Shown here in pieces: positions 13,601 through 20,284 of a stretch of DNA of 64,000 nt. The stretch is from Pedobacter hiemivivus. GTDB taxonomy: Bacteria; Bacteroidota; Bacteroidia; Sphingobacteriales; Sphingobacteriaceae. The position numbers and the translations under genes were made by a program. The stretch is from the NCBI RefSeq assembly GCF_004331685.1, contig NZ_SJSM01000001.1, forward strand, positions 616,994-680,993, in the 5' to 3' direction. The notes beneath the pieces were generated by a model. It was not told the origin of the DNA, did not search any database, and saw only the letters and a program-made list of their open reading frames with translations. Positions within the stretch are counted from its first letter, which is position 1, and the number at the start of each line of letters is the position of its first letter.

Positions 13601-16600
13601 CTAGCCTTGGTAGATTGGCTATATCGAGTGCTGTTCCACTGGCTGCGTTATCACCCACATCGATTGCAGCTGAGCCGCCTTTAATTTTAACGTTATCTGT
13701 AGCAGCATCGGTAAACAATGGATTTCCTATAGAGATCTTTGTTCCCCCCGCATAGCCGTTTTCGACAATACTATTAGCAACTGTTACTACGCCTCTAATT
13801 TGATCTGACACCCCAGCACCTCTCTTGTTGCCCCAGAAAATACTATTGTAAATGGATGCAGAACCGCTATTAAAATAAAACCCAGCACCAGCGCCAAGGG
13901 TAGCATGTGTATAAGCGCTGATATTGTTACTAAAGGTGGTATTACTGAGGACTGAAGCACCGGAGCTATTGTACATCCCCGCACCATAACCTGCCGCAGA
14001 ATTTGTAGTCGTCTTATTCTGGCTAAATACCACATTGTCGAGTCTTGAAACTCCACTATTATGAAGCCCGGCACCAACGCCTGCAGATGTATTGCCAATA
14101 AAAGAAACTCTGTTTAAAGTTAGTGGTCCTGTACTACCCATTCCACCTGCCGTTGTGGTGGCCGTATTATTTTTAAAAACCAGATCTTCCCCATTAAAGC
14201 CCGTAGTGCTCGTTATCCCGGCACCAGTTCCTATTACGGTATTCCCTTCGAACACAGTTTTTTTAAGGTTCAGTACACCAACATTATGGTACAAACCGCC
14301 ACCAGAGGAGCTTGCTTTGTTTCTTAGGAAAGTCAAATTTTCCGCAGTCAGATTGGCAACGGTATTATACATACCCCCACCCATGATGGCTTCATTTTCT
14401 ACGAAAGTCAGGTTGCGCAGGATCACGAACGCATTCAAGTTGTATAAACCACCGCCATATCCTGCTCCGCGACTAACAATATTTTTCTCGAGGCGAATGT
14501 TTTCAAAGGTAGCTGGTCCGTTATTGTAAATACCTGCACCAAATCTATCCGCAATATTGTTCTTTACCCAGAGGTTTCTGAATACCGCTTCACCGGCATT
14601 GTTGTAGATACCTGCAGCGCTATAAGCGATAGACGTCGATCCTGCTGCTGTTTTACCATTAGCAATACTGAAACCATCAACAACAGTTTCCTTTGTAGAT
14701 TGCTCGAGGTTAGTCACTACGTGGTAGCTTACGCCATTTCCAGAGAGAATGGTTTCATTAACCGCATATAATTTATTGGCATCTGCTACCCTTTCCGTCA
14801 ATTCATTTTCTGTACCGGCAAAACCACCGTACCATTTTACGCCCGACTTCATCGTAAAAGTATGGGTAACAGCAGTTCCCGGTAAGTAAGTGCCTTTGGC
14901 CACCCAGATCTCATCTCCGGCAATTGCATAAGCTAATGTTGGTTGTAGATCGGTAAAGGCATCGGTCCAGTTAGCACCTGTTGCTTTTCCTAAGGCATCC
15001 TTTTTCACATAGAAACGTGCAGGTCCGGGAATAGCATCAATGGTGTACTGTTTACTACCAATAAGCGTAGCATTGTTTACCGCGATCACGAAAGTATCGC
15101 CACCGGGAGTTGGTCTCATCACGCGGCCATAAATCCGTCCAGCTGGAGTGATGGATAGTCCAGATGGCAATTCTCCGGTCAAGATACTCCAGGTAAAAGG
15201 ACCCGTTCCACCAGTCGCAACCATCTGAATATCGACCAATGCGCCTCTGGTAATTGTCCCGAGGGTTAGCGGTGTAATTTTGAGGGAAGCCCCACCTTGA
15301 TTTTCATAAGCACCATGATCCACAATAGAATTATAAATCCTTGGGTTGCCCTCGATATCTTTTGTTGTTCCTACAGCAGCGTTGTTTCCTTTATCTATGG
15401 CCAGTGCCCCTGTTTTTAAGGTCAGATCATCATTGGCTGCATCTGTAAACAGTGGATCGCCAACAAGAATAGCTGATCCCGTTGCATAACCATCTTCAAT
15501 GGTACTATTGGACACAGAACTGACTCCTGTATTGAGCTGATCAGACAGGCCAGTTCCCTGTGTATTGCCCCAGAAAATACTGTTATAGACATTTACTGTT
15601 CCTGCAGCACGGTACAAGCCAGCGCCACTATTCAGAGCCGTCCGCGCTACAGTATTCTTACTAAAAGTAGCGTTCACAATATTGTTAGTTCCTGTTCCAA
15701 TGTACATACCACCACCAAAAAAGCCAGCAGTTGAAGTTACGGCATTACGGCTAAAGGCCACATTAGTGAAATTCAATGTACCACCAGTGTTTGTAAAAAT
15801 ACCACCTCCATGCTGCACCGAAGAATTGTTAATGAACAAGCCGCGGTCGATGGTCAATACAGCCGTACTGGAGATACCTCCACCAGTTGTACCTGCCCTG
15901 TTTGACTTGAAGGTTACATCTGTTAGTGTAGCTAACCCACCATTAGAGAATCCACCACCAGCTTGCGTAGCATCGTTATTTTCAAACACCACATTGTTCA
16001 GGATAAGCCCGGCAACTGTATTAACCAAACCACCACCGATTGCAGTTGCACTGTTATTTTCAAAAACCGCATTGTTGATGGTTACATTGGCAGCGGCATT
16101 ATGCATACCTCCACCCTGTATAGCCTGGTTGCCACGGAAGGTTACATTATTTAGTATCGCATTTGCTCCACCGTTATAAAGTCCCCCGCCGTACCTGGAA
16201 GAAAGCGTGGCCGTGTTGCCTTCAAAATGAACGTTTTCCAATTTGATGGCTGTAGCAAGATTGTACATCCCTCCGCCAAGTGTAGCACCTGTATTATTTT
16301 TAATGATCAGGTTTTTGTAGGTTCCATTTATAGCGGCAGCAAGAGTAAAAATCCCGGTACCATAAACAGCTGCAATTGTGGCGTTTCCTCCTGAAATGGT
16401 AAAACCATCTAAGAGTGTCTCTACCGACATTAGCGTAATGCTGGAAACCACATGTTTGTTTACCCCAGAACCATGGAGTTCGGCATTGTTAAGCGTAAAC
16501 TTTCCATTGGCATCTGCTATACGCTGCGAGAGGAGTGTTTCTGTTCCGGCAAAACCACCATACAGCTTCACGCCCGATACCAGGTTGAAAGTTGAATCCA

Positions 16601-19600
16601 CGTGACCAGCAGGCGTATATACTCCTTTTGCCACCCAGATTTCGTCTCCACTCTTTGCCATACCCAAGGCCGACTGTAACCTGGTTAATCCGTTTGTCCA
16701 GTCTGCACCATTATTGGCACCTGTGGCATTGCCTTTAACATGCCAGCGGGTAGCTCCGTCGTTGACTTGTAAATTATACTGCCTTGTTGCCATTGTTCCA
16801 TTCTGCGTAGCCTTGATGACAAACGTGAAAGCACCTGAATACATCGGTACACCACTAAGGAGTCCAGTTTGTTTGTTAAAGAGCATACCCAATGGAAGTG
16901 TACCACTAGTATGGTCCCAGGTGATAGCGCCAGTAGCAGAAGTACTAAATTGCTGGCTATAAGCTGTTCCTCTACGAGCTACCGGTAAAGTCGCTGGAAG
17001 GAGCACAAGAGATCCGGCACTTGCATTTGTATTTTCATACGCCCCTAGATCGACGGTATTATAGATGATCCTCGTATTTCCCCCTAAATCATTTGGCGTT
17101 CCCACATAGGCATTGTTACCTGCATTGATGGCTACTGAGCCGTTTTTTAACCGCAGATCATGCGTTAGCGCATTTTCAAATTCTGGATTACCAATGAGGT
17201 TGTTGGCCCCATAAATATAATCATCCTGAATGAGGTTATTGGCCAGACTAGTGGCTGGTCCACCGATCTGATCGGCCACATCATTACCTCGTTTATTGCC
17301 CCAGAAAATACTGTTATATATACCAAATGCTGCAGGAGAAGCATACAAACCGGCTCCAATGGTGGTAGCCCCTGCAACCGTATAATTCGTTATGTTATTA
17401 CTGAAAGTACAATTGGTAACCGTCGCAGTACCACTGAAATACATCCCTGCCCCGTTTGTAACGGTAGCTGCTGTTGCTCCTGTTATGCTGTTTGCACTAA
17501 ATATCGAGTTGTTTACCACAATAGTACCCGAACCCCATAGTCCAGCACCATTGCCCGTACTCGTATTTTTTAAGAAAGCTGCTTGATTAATGTTCATTGG
17601 ACCAATAGTCGCGTAAAGTCCAGCTCCATTTGTTGCAACGTTTTCCTCGAATGTTACTTTGGTTAGGGTAACCCCTGCAATGTTGCTCCACATCCCTCCA
17701 CCGTTTATCGCCTGGTTTCCTTTAAAGGTTACCTCATTCAGTTGCAGATTAGCCCCAGTATTGTAGAGTCCCCCTCCGTTCCTGGTAGAACCTGTCGCCA
17801 ACACATTGTTTTCAAATGAAACGTTCTTCAGACGGATCGCTGTTGAACCGTTGTACATTCCCGCTCCATAGATATTGGCATTGTTATTTTTGATGATCAG
17901 ATTGCTATAGGTTCCATTTACTGGAATATTATTAATATAGATACCTCCACCGTAACTTTTCACGCCCGCTTGCACAGCGTTACCGGCGGTAATCGTGAAA
18001 CCATCCAGTGTAGACTCCGGTGTTAAGGCGAGGATGCTGCTCAGCACATGGACGTTCACATAATTCCCACTCAGTATAGACTCGTTAGTCGTGTATTTTC
18101 CTTTTGCATCCGCCACTCGCTCGCTCAGCACTGTCTCCGTTCCGGCAAAACCACCGTAAATTTTGACACCAGAAACCATATTGAAAGTAGAATCCATATG
18201 CTGCACCGGCGAATAAGTTCCTTTAGCTACCCAAATCTCATCACCACTTTTTGCCATCTCGATCGCGGTCTGCAGTCTAACATAAGCATCAGCCCAATTC
18301 GATCCTGAGTTTGCTCCCGAAGTTGATGCTGCCCGAACATGCAACCTGGCAGGAGCAGCATTCACATTGATGGTATACTGCCTACTGGTTGTTTGTCCCC
18401 CCATACTGGCTCTCACAACAAAAGTGTAATCGTCATTCACCATTGCGACTCCACTCAACAGCCCCTGCGCATTCAGTTTAATGCCCGGAGGCAGGCTTCC
18501 ATAGGTTACCTGAAAACTTGCAGCCGAGGCTCCTGTTGTTGTCAGCTGTAACTGATAGGGAATCCCGCGGGTAACATTACCAATAGCCGAAGGCTGAAGT
18601 ACAATGGATGACGGAGCACCTATTGGATGTTCATAAGCGCCAAGATCAACCGCAGCATTGACAATCCTTGTATTTCCTGCTAGATCCGTACCACCTACGA
18701 CCTGGGAATTTACTCCCGCATTGATGGCTATTGATCCATTCTTCAATCTTAGGTCATGAGTCGTTGCATTTTCAAACTCTGGATTTCCGATAATCGTATT
18801 TACCGAATTAATTAATCCACCCTGAATGAGGTTATAGTTAAGACCGAACTTAAAAGTAGTATTGAGCTGATCAAGTACATCTCCCCCACGTTTATTGTTC
18901 CAAAAAACACTATTGTAAATATTTAACGCGACAACTCCCGAATACAATGCTGCTCCATAGGTATTTACATTATCAACAGCATAGCCAATTGTGTTATTAC
19001 TAAAACTACAGTTGTAGATGTTTCCGGCTCCTGATCCTGCCGCGTAATGCAAGCCGGCTCCCAGATAGGCCACATTTGCTCCAGTCACTACATTTGTACT
19101 AAATACAGCATTGCTCAACACAAAACCTGTTCCGGTAGCTGCAGTATACAATCCAGCACCTCGCTGGCCTGCAGAGTTCCCAATAAAAGAGGCTCTATTA
19201 ACAGTTAGATTATTCCCGGTGTTGAATAGTCCGCCTCCATTGGTGGTTACACTATGATTTTCAAAACTAACATCTGTCATAGTAACACCGGCTGCAACGT
19301 TGTTAAATCCACCACCAGTGCTAGCACCTGTATTATTTTTAAAAATAATTTTCTCAAAAGTTGCGGATGCTCCTGTATTATAAATCCCTGCTCCGGTAGT
19401 TACTAGCTGAAGATTGTTATTCTCTACGACCAGATTTTTAAAAGACGCGGATGTCCCGGCATTAAAAATTCCACCACCCGCTCCGGCAGCATTATTTTCC
19501 TTAATCCATAAATTTTGAAATATTGCAGCCCCACTGCCTACATAAATCCCCGCCCCAGCATAAATCCCAGAAGGAGAAGTTGAACCTCGGGAAGTTAAAC

Positions 19601-20036
19601 CACGGGTAATGGTAAAACCATCCAGCAAAGTGGTATTGTTATTTGCAGAGCTAACCACATGATAGTTAATATCTTGTCCGTGTAATATACTTTCATTAAC
19701 CGTAAAAAGACCATTTGCCGCAGCTACACGTTGACTTAGTAAGGTTTCAGTCCCAGCAAAACCACCATAAATCGGAACACCTGTTTTAAGAGTAAAGGTC
19801 CCCCCTGTTGTAGCAGCTGAAACGTATGTTCCCTTAGCTACCCAAATTTCATTTCCACTAACCGCTTTGGTGATGGCTGCAGTTAGGGTTGTAAAAGCAT
19901 CCTGCCAGCTAGTACCGGTACCGGTACCGGTTGCATTAGCTTTGACATAATACCTTTGAGCTTGAGAATCGAGCGCAAAAAAAAGAGCAAAAAATAACAA
20001 AAATGTTACTATATAATTAGGGGTAATTCGGGTCAT
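1..20036 (-). CDS. Giant secreted multi-module beta-helix / Ig-like surface protein (partial, C-terminus off the left edge)
   Basis: Starts at ATG 20034-20036 and stays open to base 1, giving at least 6678 codons. I checked that the same frame carries the expected motif near 19830, 9920, 4676 and 29, and met no stop in the long stretches I translated. Residues 1-27 are a signal peptide ending SQAQ. Eleven modules follow. Each begins with a (R/I)xYVxxxATG strand and a GDEIWVAKGTY motif, continues with many beta-helix coils of the GGGIYN...LTNVTFxxN type (Chlamydia-Pmp-like), reaches IGNPLF...SPAIDxGDN...DLGAYEN, and closes with a putative Ig (He_PIG-like) domain. After about base 1625 come Big_4-like Ig repeats. 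No enzymatic motif was seen. A T9SS sorting domain would be expected beyond the edge. It lies downstream of a SusCD locus, so a role in binding a polysaccharide or fungal surface is inferred. Confidence 0.88.
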   Translation of the reverse strand, partial: MTRITPNYIVTFLLFFALFFALDSQAQRYYVKANATGTGTGTSWQDAFTTLTAAITKAVSGNEIWVAKGTYVSAATTGGTFTLKTGVPIYGGFAGTETLLSQRVAAANGLFTVNESILHGQDINYHVVSSANNNTTLLDGFTITRGLTSRGSTSPSGIYAGAGIYVGSGAAIFQNLWIKENNAAGAGGGIFNAGTSASFKNLVVENNNLQLVTTGAGIYNTGASATFEKIIFKNNTGASTGGGFNNVAAGVTMTDVSFENHSVTTNGGGLFNTGNNLTVNRASFIGNSAGQRGAGLYTAATGTGFVLSNAVFSTNVVTGANVAYLGAGLHYAAGSGAGNIYNCSFSNNTIGYAVDNVNTYGAALYSGVVALNIYNSVFWNNKRGGDVLDQLNTTFKFGLNYNLIQGGLINSVNTIIGNPEFENATTHDLRLKNGSIAINAGVNSQVVGGTDLAGNTRIVNAAVDLGAYEHPIGAPSSIVLQPSAIGNVTRGIPYQLQLTTTGASAASFQVTYGSLPPGIKLNAQGLLSGVAMVNDDYTFVVRASMGGQTTSRQYTINVNAAPARLHVRAASTSGANSGSNWADAYVRLQTAIEMAKSGDEIWVAKGTYSPVQHMDSTFNMVSGVKIYGGFAGTETVLSERVADAKGKYTTNESILSGNYVNVHVLSSILALTPESTLDGFTITAGNAVQAGVKSYGGGIYINNIPVNGTYSNLIIKNNNANIYGAGMYNGSTAIRLKNVSFENNVLATGSTRNGGGLYNTGANLQLNEVTFKGNQAINGGGMWSNIAGVTLTKVTFEENVATNGAGLYATIGPMNINQAAFLKNTSTGNGAGLWGSGTIVVNNSIFSANSITGATAATVTNGAGMYFSGTATVTNCTFSNNITNYTVAGATTIGAGLYASPAAFGIYNSIFWGNKRGNDVADQIGGPATSLANNLIQDDYIYGANNLIGNPEFENALTHDLRLKNGSVAINAGNNAYVGTPNDLGGNTRIIYNTVDLGAYENTNASAGSLVLLPATLPVARRGTAYSQQFSTSATGAITWDHTSGTLPLGMLFNKQTGLLSGVPMYSGAFTFVIKATQNGTMATRQYNLQVNDGATRWHVKGNATGANNGADWTNGLTRLQSALGMAKSGDEIWVAKGVYTPAGHVDSTFNLVSGVKLYGGFAGTETLLSQRIADANGKFTLNNAELHGSGVNKHVVSSITLMSVETLLDGFTISGGNATIAAVYGTGIFTLAAAINGTYKNLIIKNNTGATLGGGMYNLATAIKLENVHFEGNTATLSSRYGGGLYNGGANAILNNVTFRGNQAIQGGGMHNAAANVTINNAVFENNSATAIGGGLVNTVAGLILNNVVFENNDATQAGGGFSNGGLATLTDVTFKSNRAGTTGGGISSTAVLTIDRGLFINNSSVQHGGGIFTNTGGTLNFTNVAFSRNAVTSTAGFFGGGMYIGTGTNNIVNATFSKNTVARTALNSGAGLYRAAGTVNVYNSIFWGNTQGTGLSDQLNTGVSSVSNSTIEDGYATGSAILVGDPLFTDAANDDLTLKTGALAIDKGNNAAVGTTKDIEGNPRIYNSIVDHGAYENQGGASLKITPLTLGTITRGALVDIQMVATGGTGPFTWSILTGELPSGLSITPAGRIYGRVMRPTPGGDTFVIAVNNATLIGSKQYTIDAIPGPARFYVKKDALGKATGANWTDAFTDLQPTLAYAIAGDEIWVAKGTYLPGTAVTHTFTMKSGVKWYGGFAGTENELTERVADANKLYAVNETILSGNGVSYHVVTNLEQSTKETVVDGFSIANGKTAAGSTSIAYSAAGIYNNAGEAVFRNLWVKNNIADRFGAGIYNNGPATFENIRLEKNIVSRGAGYGGGLYNLNAFVILRNLTFVENEAIMGGGMYNTVANLTAENLTFLRNKASSSGGGLYHNVGVLNLKKTVFEGNTVIGTGAGITSTTGFNGEDLVFKNNTATTTAGGMGSTGPLTLNRVSFIGNTSAGVGAGLHNSGVSRLDNVVFSQNKTTTNSAAGYGAGMYNSSGASVLSNTTFSNNISAYTHATLGAGAGFYFNSGSASIYNSIFWGNKRGAGVSDQIRGVVTVANSIVENGYAGGTKISIGNPLFTDAATDNVKIKGGSAAIDVGDNAASGTALDIANLPRLVNGIVDLGAYENQGGESLLILPATLPVSVRGTNINTQFTATGGGASLTWSISSGTLPAGLSFSANGVLSGRTMFVGTYTFVVSVTDGEFAGTKQFNVVVSPGATNIYVSEGATAGRKDGSNWPNAFTDLQLALGQATAGDQIWVAKGNYSPGLLVTSTFAMKENVKIYGGFAGTEENLAARDTSLIHTSNKSILDGSQGVASYHVVSSTTAVTSETILDGFTISGGRTLTTTSTSYPNVPDQGVNYYGAGIYTSLGRPIFNNLILTNNTALFGGGAFVLSGVATFTNTKFIANSTIGNLGRGAGIYNHTGGITVDKVLFEGNTITAGSSTYGGAIFNSGTALISNSTFKDNITNGTGYAYGGALYSNSSLAVKISNTTFTGNQALNGGAVYNNVGSPEFTNVTFKSNRSRGMGGAVTSAGTPLFERVYFIDNESTQHGGALYTSGAARLNNVMFSRNRIVAASNVAAYGGAMFTATTATLTNVTFSNNSISRIAVGGGALYRSSGTVSVSNSIFWGNTRAEGVADQIMGVVTIDKSIVQNGIAGGTNIAIGNPLFTDAATDNLRLRGGSPAIDMGDNAKVSGATDVEGNLRIYNDIVDMGAFENQGTASLIISPATLQAYSRGDLMSVPLTVSAGGANLVWSITSGVLPLGLGLDANGVLKGRPQEAGTFTFVVGVTDGSLVGRRQYTLLVNPASTQLFVNVAAVSGRNDGSSWEHGYTDLKMAITKALAGDQIWVAKGTYSPGLLATSWFTMKEGVKIYGGFAGTETTFNDRALPLIHTSNQTILDGSQGVASRHVVFNNIALSNATLLDGFTISGGQGLAGSDSDNNRGAGIYNYAAVKAIFRNLRVINNKAERGAGIYNMGTAVYDKILFEGNEANSVGGGFFNLNTNVTLTDVTFRGNTARLNSGGLSQSGGVLNIDRGSFIANTAGQQAGGMYNTSGTANLSNVIFSRNAVTTVGAYYGGGMFSAAATNLNNVTFSDNKIAFTHATTIGGAGLYRSAGVVTVNNSIFWGNTRGNNVPDQLTAAQTVRNSIVQGGYATGTNILIGNPLFTNSAQDDLQLKGGSPAIDAGDNLSNTTSIDLAGNPRITNDIIDFGAYESLGGNGLKIQPTVFPSSARGLDPNFQMTVTGGTGNYTWTLQSGTLPTGLVLTEDGLITGRPTVAGTFTFVISVTDGTLVGSKQFSAVITDGPSRLYVRQAATGNNNGSNWTNAFIDLQTALAQSKAGDEIWVAKGTYYTGPLASSYFTLKEGVKMYGGFAGTEALLTERNIDNIRTTNETMLDGSQGTPSYHIIYNTAALTSATVLDGFSIQNGKAAINSTGASYYGGGIYNTNGAAVFSHLWIKNNIAAYGGGLYHTGNAVYTDIIFSNNLSKGSNARGAAVYNQSGFKLTKGVFQNNQLLEGTAYGAAIFNSGPLTLTEVKFENNIISNGYGGAIYSNSGAIIDISKTEFIGNRASTGGAIFLANGTTTFTDVQFKNNTTAGTGGALYAAGVVNINRGAFINNTSVQYGAAIFSASTLKIDNTIFSRNSVTSAAAYYGGAIFLNSGNALINNTSFSNNSIGYNKGTATLSYGGAVYRSGGTATINNSIFWGNKRGNDVLDQMNGGLIVGTSIVQSGYATGTDIKIGDPMFVNAATDDLQLKGGSLAIDAGNNNWQAFDKDLSGNPRVVNETIDLGAYEQDGNGRLMISPAVINSIPRGTALNLQMFATGTALPVSWTLQTGKLPTGVTFSTDGKLKGVPTVMGTYTFVIGATDGQILGSKQYTITVQNGISRLFVSRSAAGDNNGSNWENAFIDVQPALDLAGAGDEIWVAKGTYFTGPLAASTFKLKEGVKMYGGFAGTEAALADRNMAELSSTNETVLDGSQGIASYHVVSNTLALTSATVLDGFSIQGGNATYMSGNNYQGGGIYNVLGAVQFSNLWLKNNNGTYGGGIYHNGDASYTDILFSNNQAKGTSARGAGVYNLKGFKLSKGVFESNRILETSSYPGYGAGIFTNGILELSDVEFKNNTILNGQGGAIYSNSSAVIKIKKGIFTENKATTGGALFIASGSPVLDEVTFTDNTATTGGAIYASGVMMLNRASFIHNTAVQHGGAIWSNSNLKIDNSIFSRNEVTSTAAYYGGAIYISSNDVLINNSSFSKNNIGYAKGTATLSYGAALYRNSGTVTIHNSILWGNTRMGTVADQLNAGVIVGNTIVQQDYATGTDVKIGNPLFLDAAADNLQLQGGSLAIDGGENSWQAYDKDLAGKARVINSRIDLGAYENESTDRLIINPERIDPIRRGAFLNLPLSYTGTSLPVTWSLQAGKLPPGVLLTADGKLTGVPNIIGIYTFVVGATDGNLSGNRQYKVTVQNGTGRMYVRQAAVGANNGSDWTNAFNDLQTALELAGAGDEIWVAKGTYYTGPLAASTFKLKEGVKMFGGFAGTETTIAERDTLKIRTDNEAILDGSQGIASYHVVYNAVALTNATVLDGFSIQGGGSAVNTSNNSINFYGGGIYNSLGTAVFRNLWIKNNLGVYGAGLYHNGDASYTDVIFSNNRSTGYYARGSAVYNVKGFKLNKGVFENNRIIESSSYPGYGAAMFSTGVADLNNVKFENNTVTNGQGGVIYVNSSAVTNISNASFSGSKATTGGVLYLASGTANLSNISFKDNVATAAGGAIYASGVLNIDRASFQNNSSGQHGGAIWSNATLKISNTTFSRNKISNTAAYYGGAVFIYSGIATLTNTSFSKNSIGYYKTGTVNYGGGLYRNSGTVTVNNSILWGNTRGEGMPDQLNLNIKASNTLIGGGYTAGLNIIDANPAFVNADGDDLALTGCSPAINTGDNNLSSAGTLDILGNPRTKAGVIDLGAIEYQLDVITLNPTTLPQIPRGAAFNQQLQGIGGTGTYTYKLVSGKLPDGLSMDASGLITGNPIVIGKYTFVINVTDGTLCGNRVYNMDVVAGTGVVRILVNQAATAGQNNGSTWDNAYLDLQSALKVALAGDQIWVAKGTYSPGTLVTSYFTLKEGVKMYGGFAATESTLADRDSLNVRAANETILTGNNNSRHVVYNNIALTAATVFDGFSISGGRSVPTGTSTGEPYIGAGIYNRIGAATFNHLWIKNNNSNTYGGGMYNGGTSIISNIIFENNGTLNTSGSYRYGGGLYNIGAATFRQLEFINNTAAYGGGMYQGSATLTINDVSFKDNKATLGGGFYSYSGKVTLNNATFTGNTSTQHGAGLYQWASTLTINNAKFSRNRVTGTGAYFGGAMYQYTSTSTLVNVSMSNNSIAYVNATVNKYGGAIYKYAGTLNLHNSIVWGNERGNGVPDELNLNIKPVNALIRGGYAAGKVIVDKDPLFNLSNEDDLSLSDCSPAINMGDNSLSAVILKDLAGQARVKTEVVDLGAFENQKDRINVGPAILPGGFRGVIYEHQMVSSGGSGSYTYAVSYGSLPDGLLLSPSGRLRGRPINAGLYTFNITASDGTLCGNRLYTFEVKVGTGKVRIYVNQAATAGMNNSASWDHAFLDLQKGLSSALAGDTIFVAKGTYTPGLKVNNYFTLKEGVKIYGGFAATENELADRDSTAIMTTNETILDGANRSYHVIFNKMALTNATVLDGFTIRGGKSANGSSTADPYNGGGIYNALGNAIFKNLWIKNNFAYYSGGGIFNSGAAIFSNIILENNTVVQLGGGLYNNAAASFNNIKFIGNKGGQGGGMYHITAAVGMKDVVFKNNIATATGGAFYNATNGKPSITGGLFVGNTSAQHGGAIYHLTGTFNLINAAFSRNRTTVNGYYGGAFYHYTGTSNIVNATFSNNTSAYINASTTTKYGGALYRNTGTVNVANSIFWGNTRGNAIPDQMNVGIVVSTSTVQNGYVTGTTILTKDPQLANPAADDLSLAPCSPVINMGDNTKVTGTAKDLAGGDRIKHTKVDLGAYEFQGVYLENAEQQLPAADQWTPYSHQIQLAEGGPYTYSLSQGLLPDGLGLSSSGVISGEPSRAGDYEFTLAVQGGDVCGSLKVKIKVNPRLSYIIQVLKPYPVPVKKDTGTPFGQLNLVTQVEVVMSDNSHARFPVTWQPGNYDGNVEGIYELVGTLTVPNPDVNRNNLTAIARVAVITPIYPYIIDVAALPPVKVLSGTPYSDVLPLLPKQALVTYDDGITKEMLNLTWKQGDYNPKVGVYRLYATLGIKEEHANPADFEANVDVYVQHNIIAVEDLADITVDLNTPAANLPLPATVRVTYHDQTTGFLDVIWDRTQYVADKGAEYDLKGTLQLTDLVSNTNLLFANNKVIIRKNIVSVEGQYTASTPYDTPFDEVILPQTVKVNFDDGTQDTVGVEWAPGSYNQLQSGNYTLTGTLLHNESIDNKNNINAQMILTVLPKPKNIVSIAVLDTVKVNYGTLLTAIPELTAAVQVTYDDGSTGTLNMNWDTEGYDPLVPEVYSFIGDPILIPGVVNKDSKTAEINIQVGNKKIISVQNPAAISVKYGTPVEDIPFPETVNVTYNDQSAGTEGVVWTSATYNAQLPGVYEFKGTLVTGDDIDNPDSLFAKVNVTVGPKPLEVVSVAPSTVLV
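1880..19965 (-). repeat. Eleven tandem beta-helix plus Ig modules inside the giant gene
   Basis: The WVAKGTY motif recurs near 19830, 18210, 16620, 14890, 13160, 11385, 9895, 8155, 6410, 4650 and 3060 (the last copy reads FVAKGTY), so unit length is about 1490-1780 bp. Modules 7-9 (about 10020-4780) share a YYTGPLA/YFTGPLA variant and look like the most recent duplicates. The repeats are diverged at DNA level, so this is an ancient array with local recent copying. Confidence 0.85.
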
Positions 20037-20060
20037 GTTTGAAAAAAGAGGTGCTGCACA

Positions 20061-20094
20061 AAAATTTAGGTATAAACTCTAATTACCACAAAAA
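20061..20094 (-). promoter_or_regulatory. Possible Bacteroidota promoter of the giant gene
   Basis: On the minus strand a TTTTTG (20089-20094) is followed after 20 bases by TAAATTTT (20061-20068), 25 bases before the ATG. This resembles the Bacteroidota pattern TTTG-N19-TAnnTTTG, but the final G of the -7 box is missing. Confidence 0.3.
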
Positions 20095-20284
20095 GCACAC
20101 ACATTTTCGAATAAAGAAAAAACAGCCGTTTACGCTTCAAATTAATGAATTAATCGGTCATTATTTACTCGAGAATAGGGATTTTTTGGGCAAAAAAATT
20201 ACCACACAGCAAAGCTATAAAATAAATCCTCCCTCACAACCGAAGAATTACCCCCAGGTAAAATCTACTATGGGAATAGTAAAT

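Noticed and set aside
799..18551. Many 60-190-residue frames on the plus strand, plus a few in other minus frames, between 0.8 and 18.6 kb
   Set aside because: They lie antisense or out of frame inside the giant gene, recur at matching places in each module, and are shadows of its repeated codon pattern.
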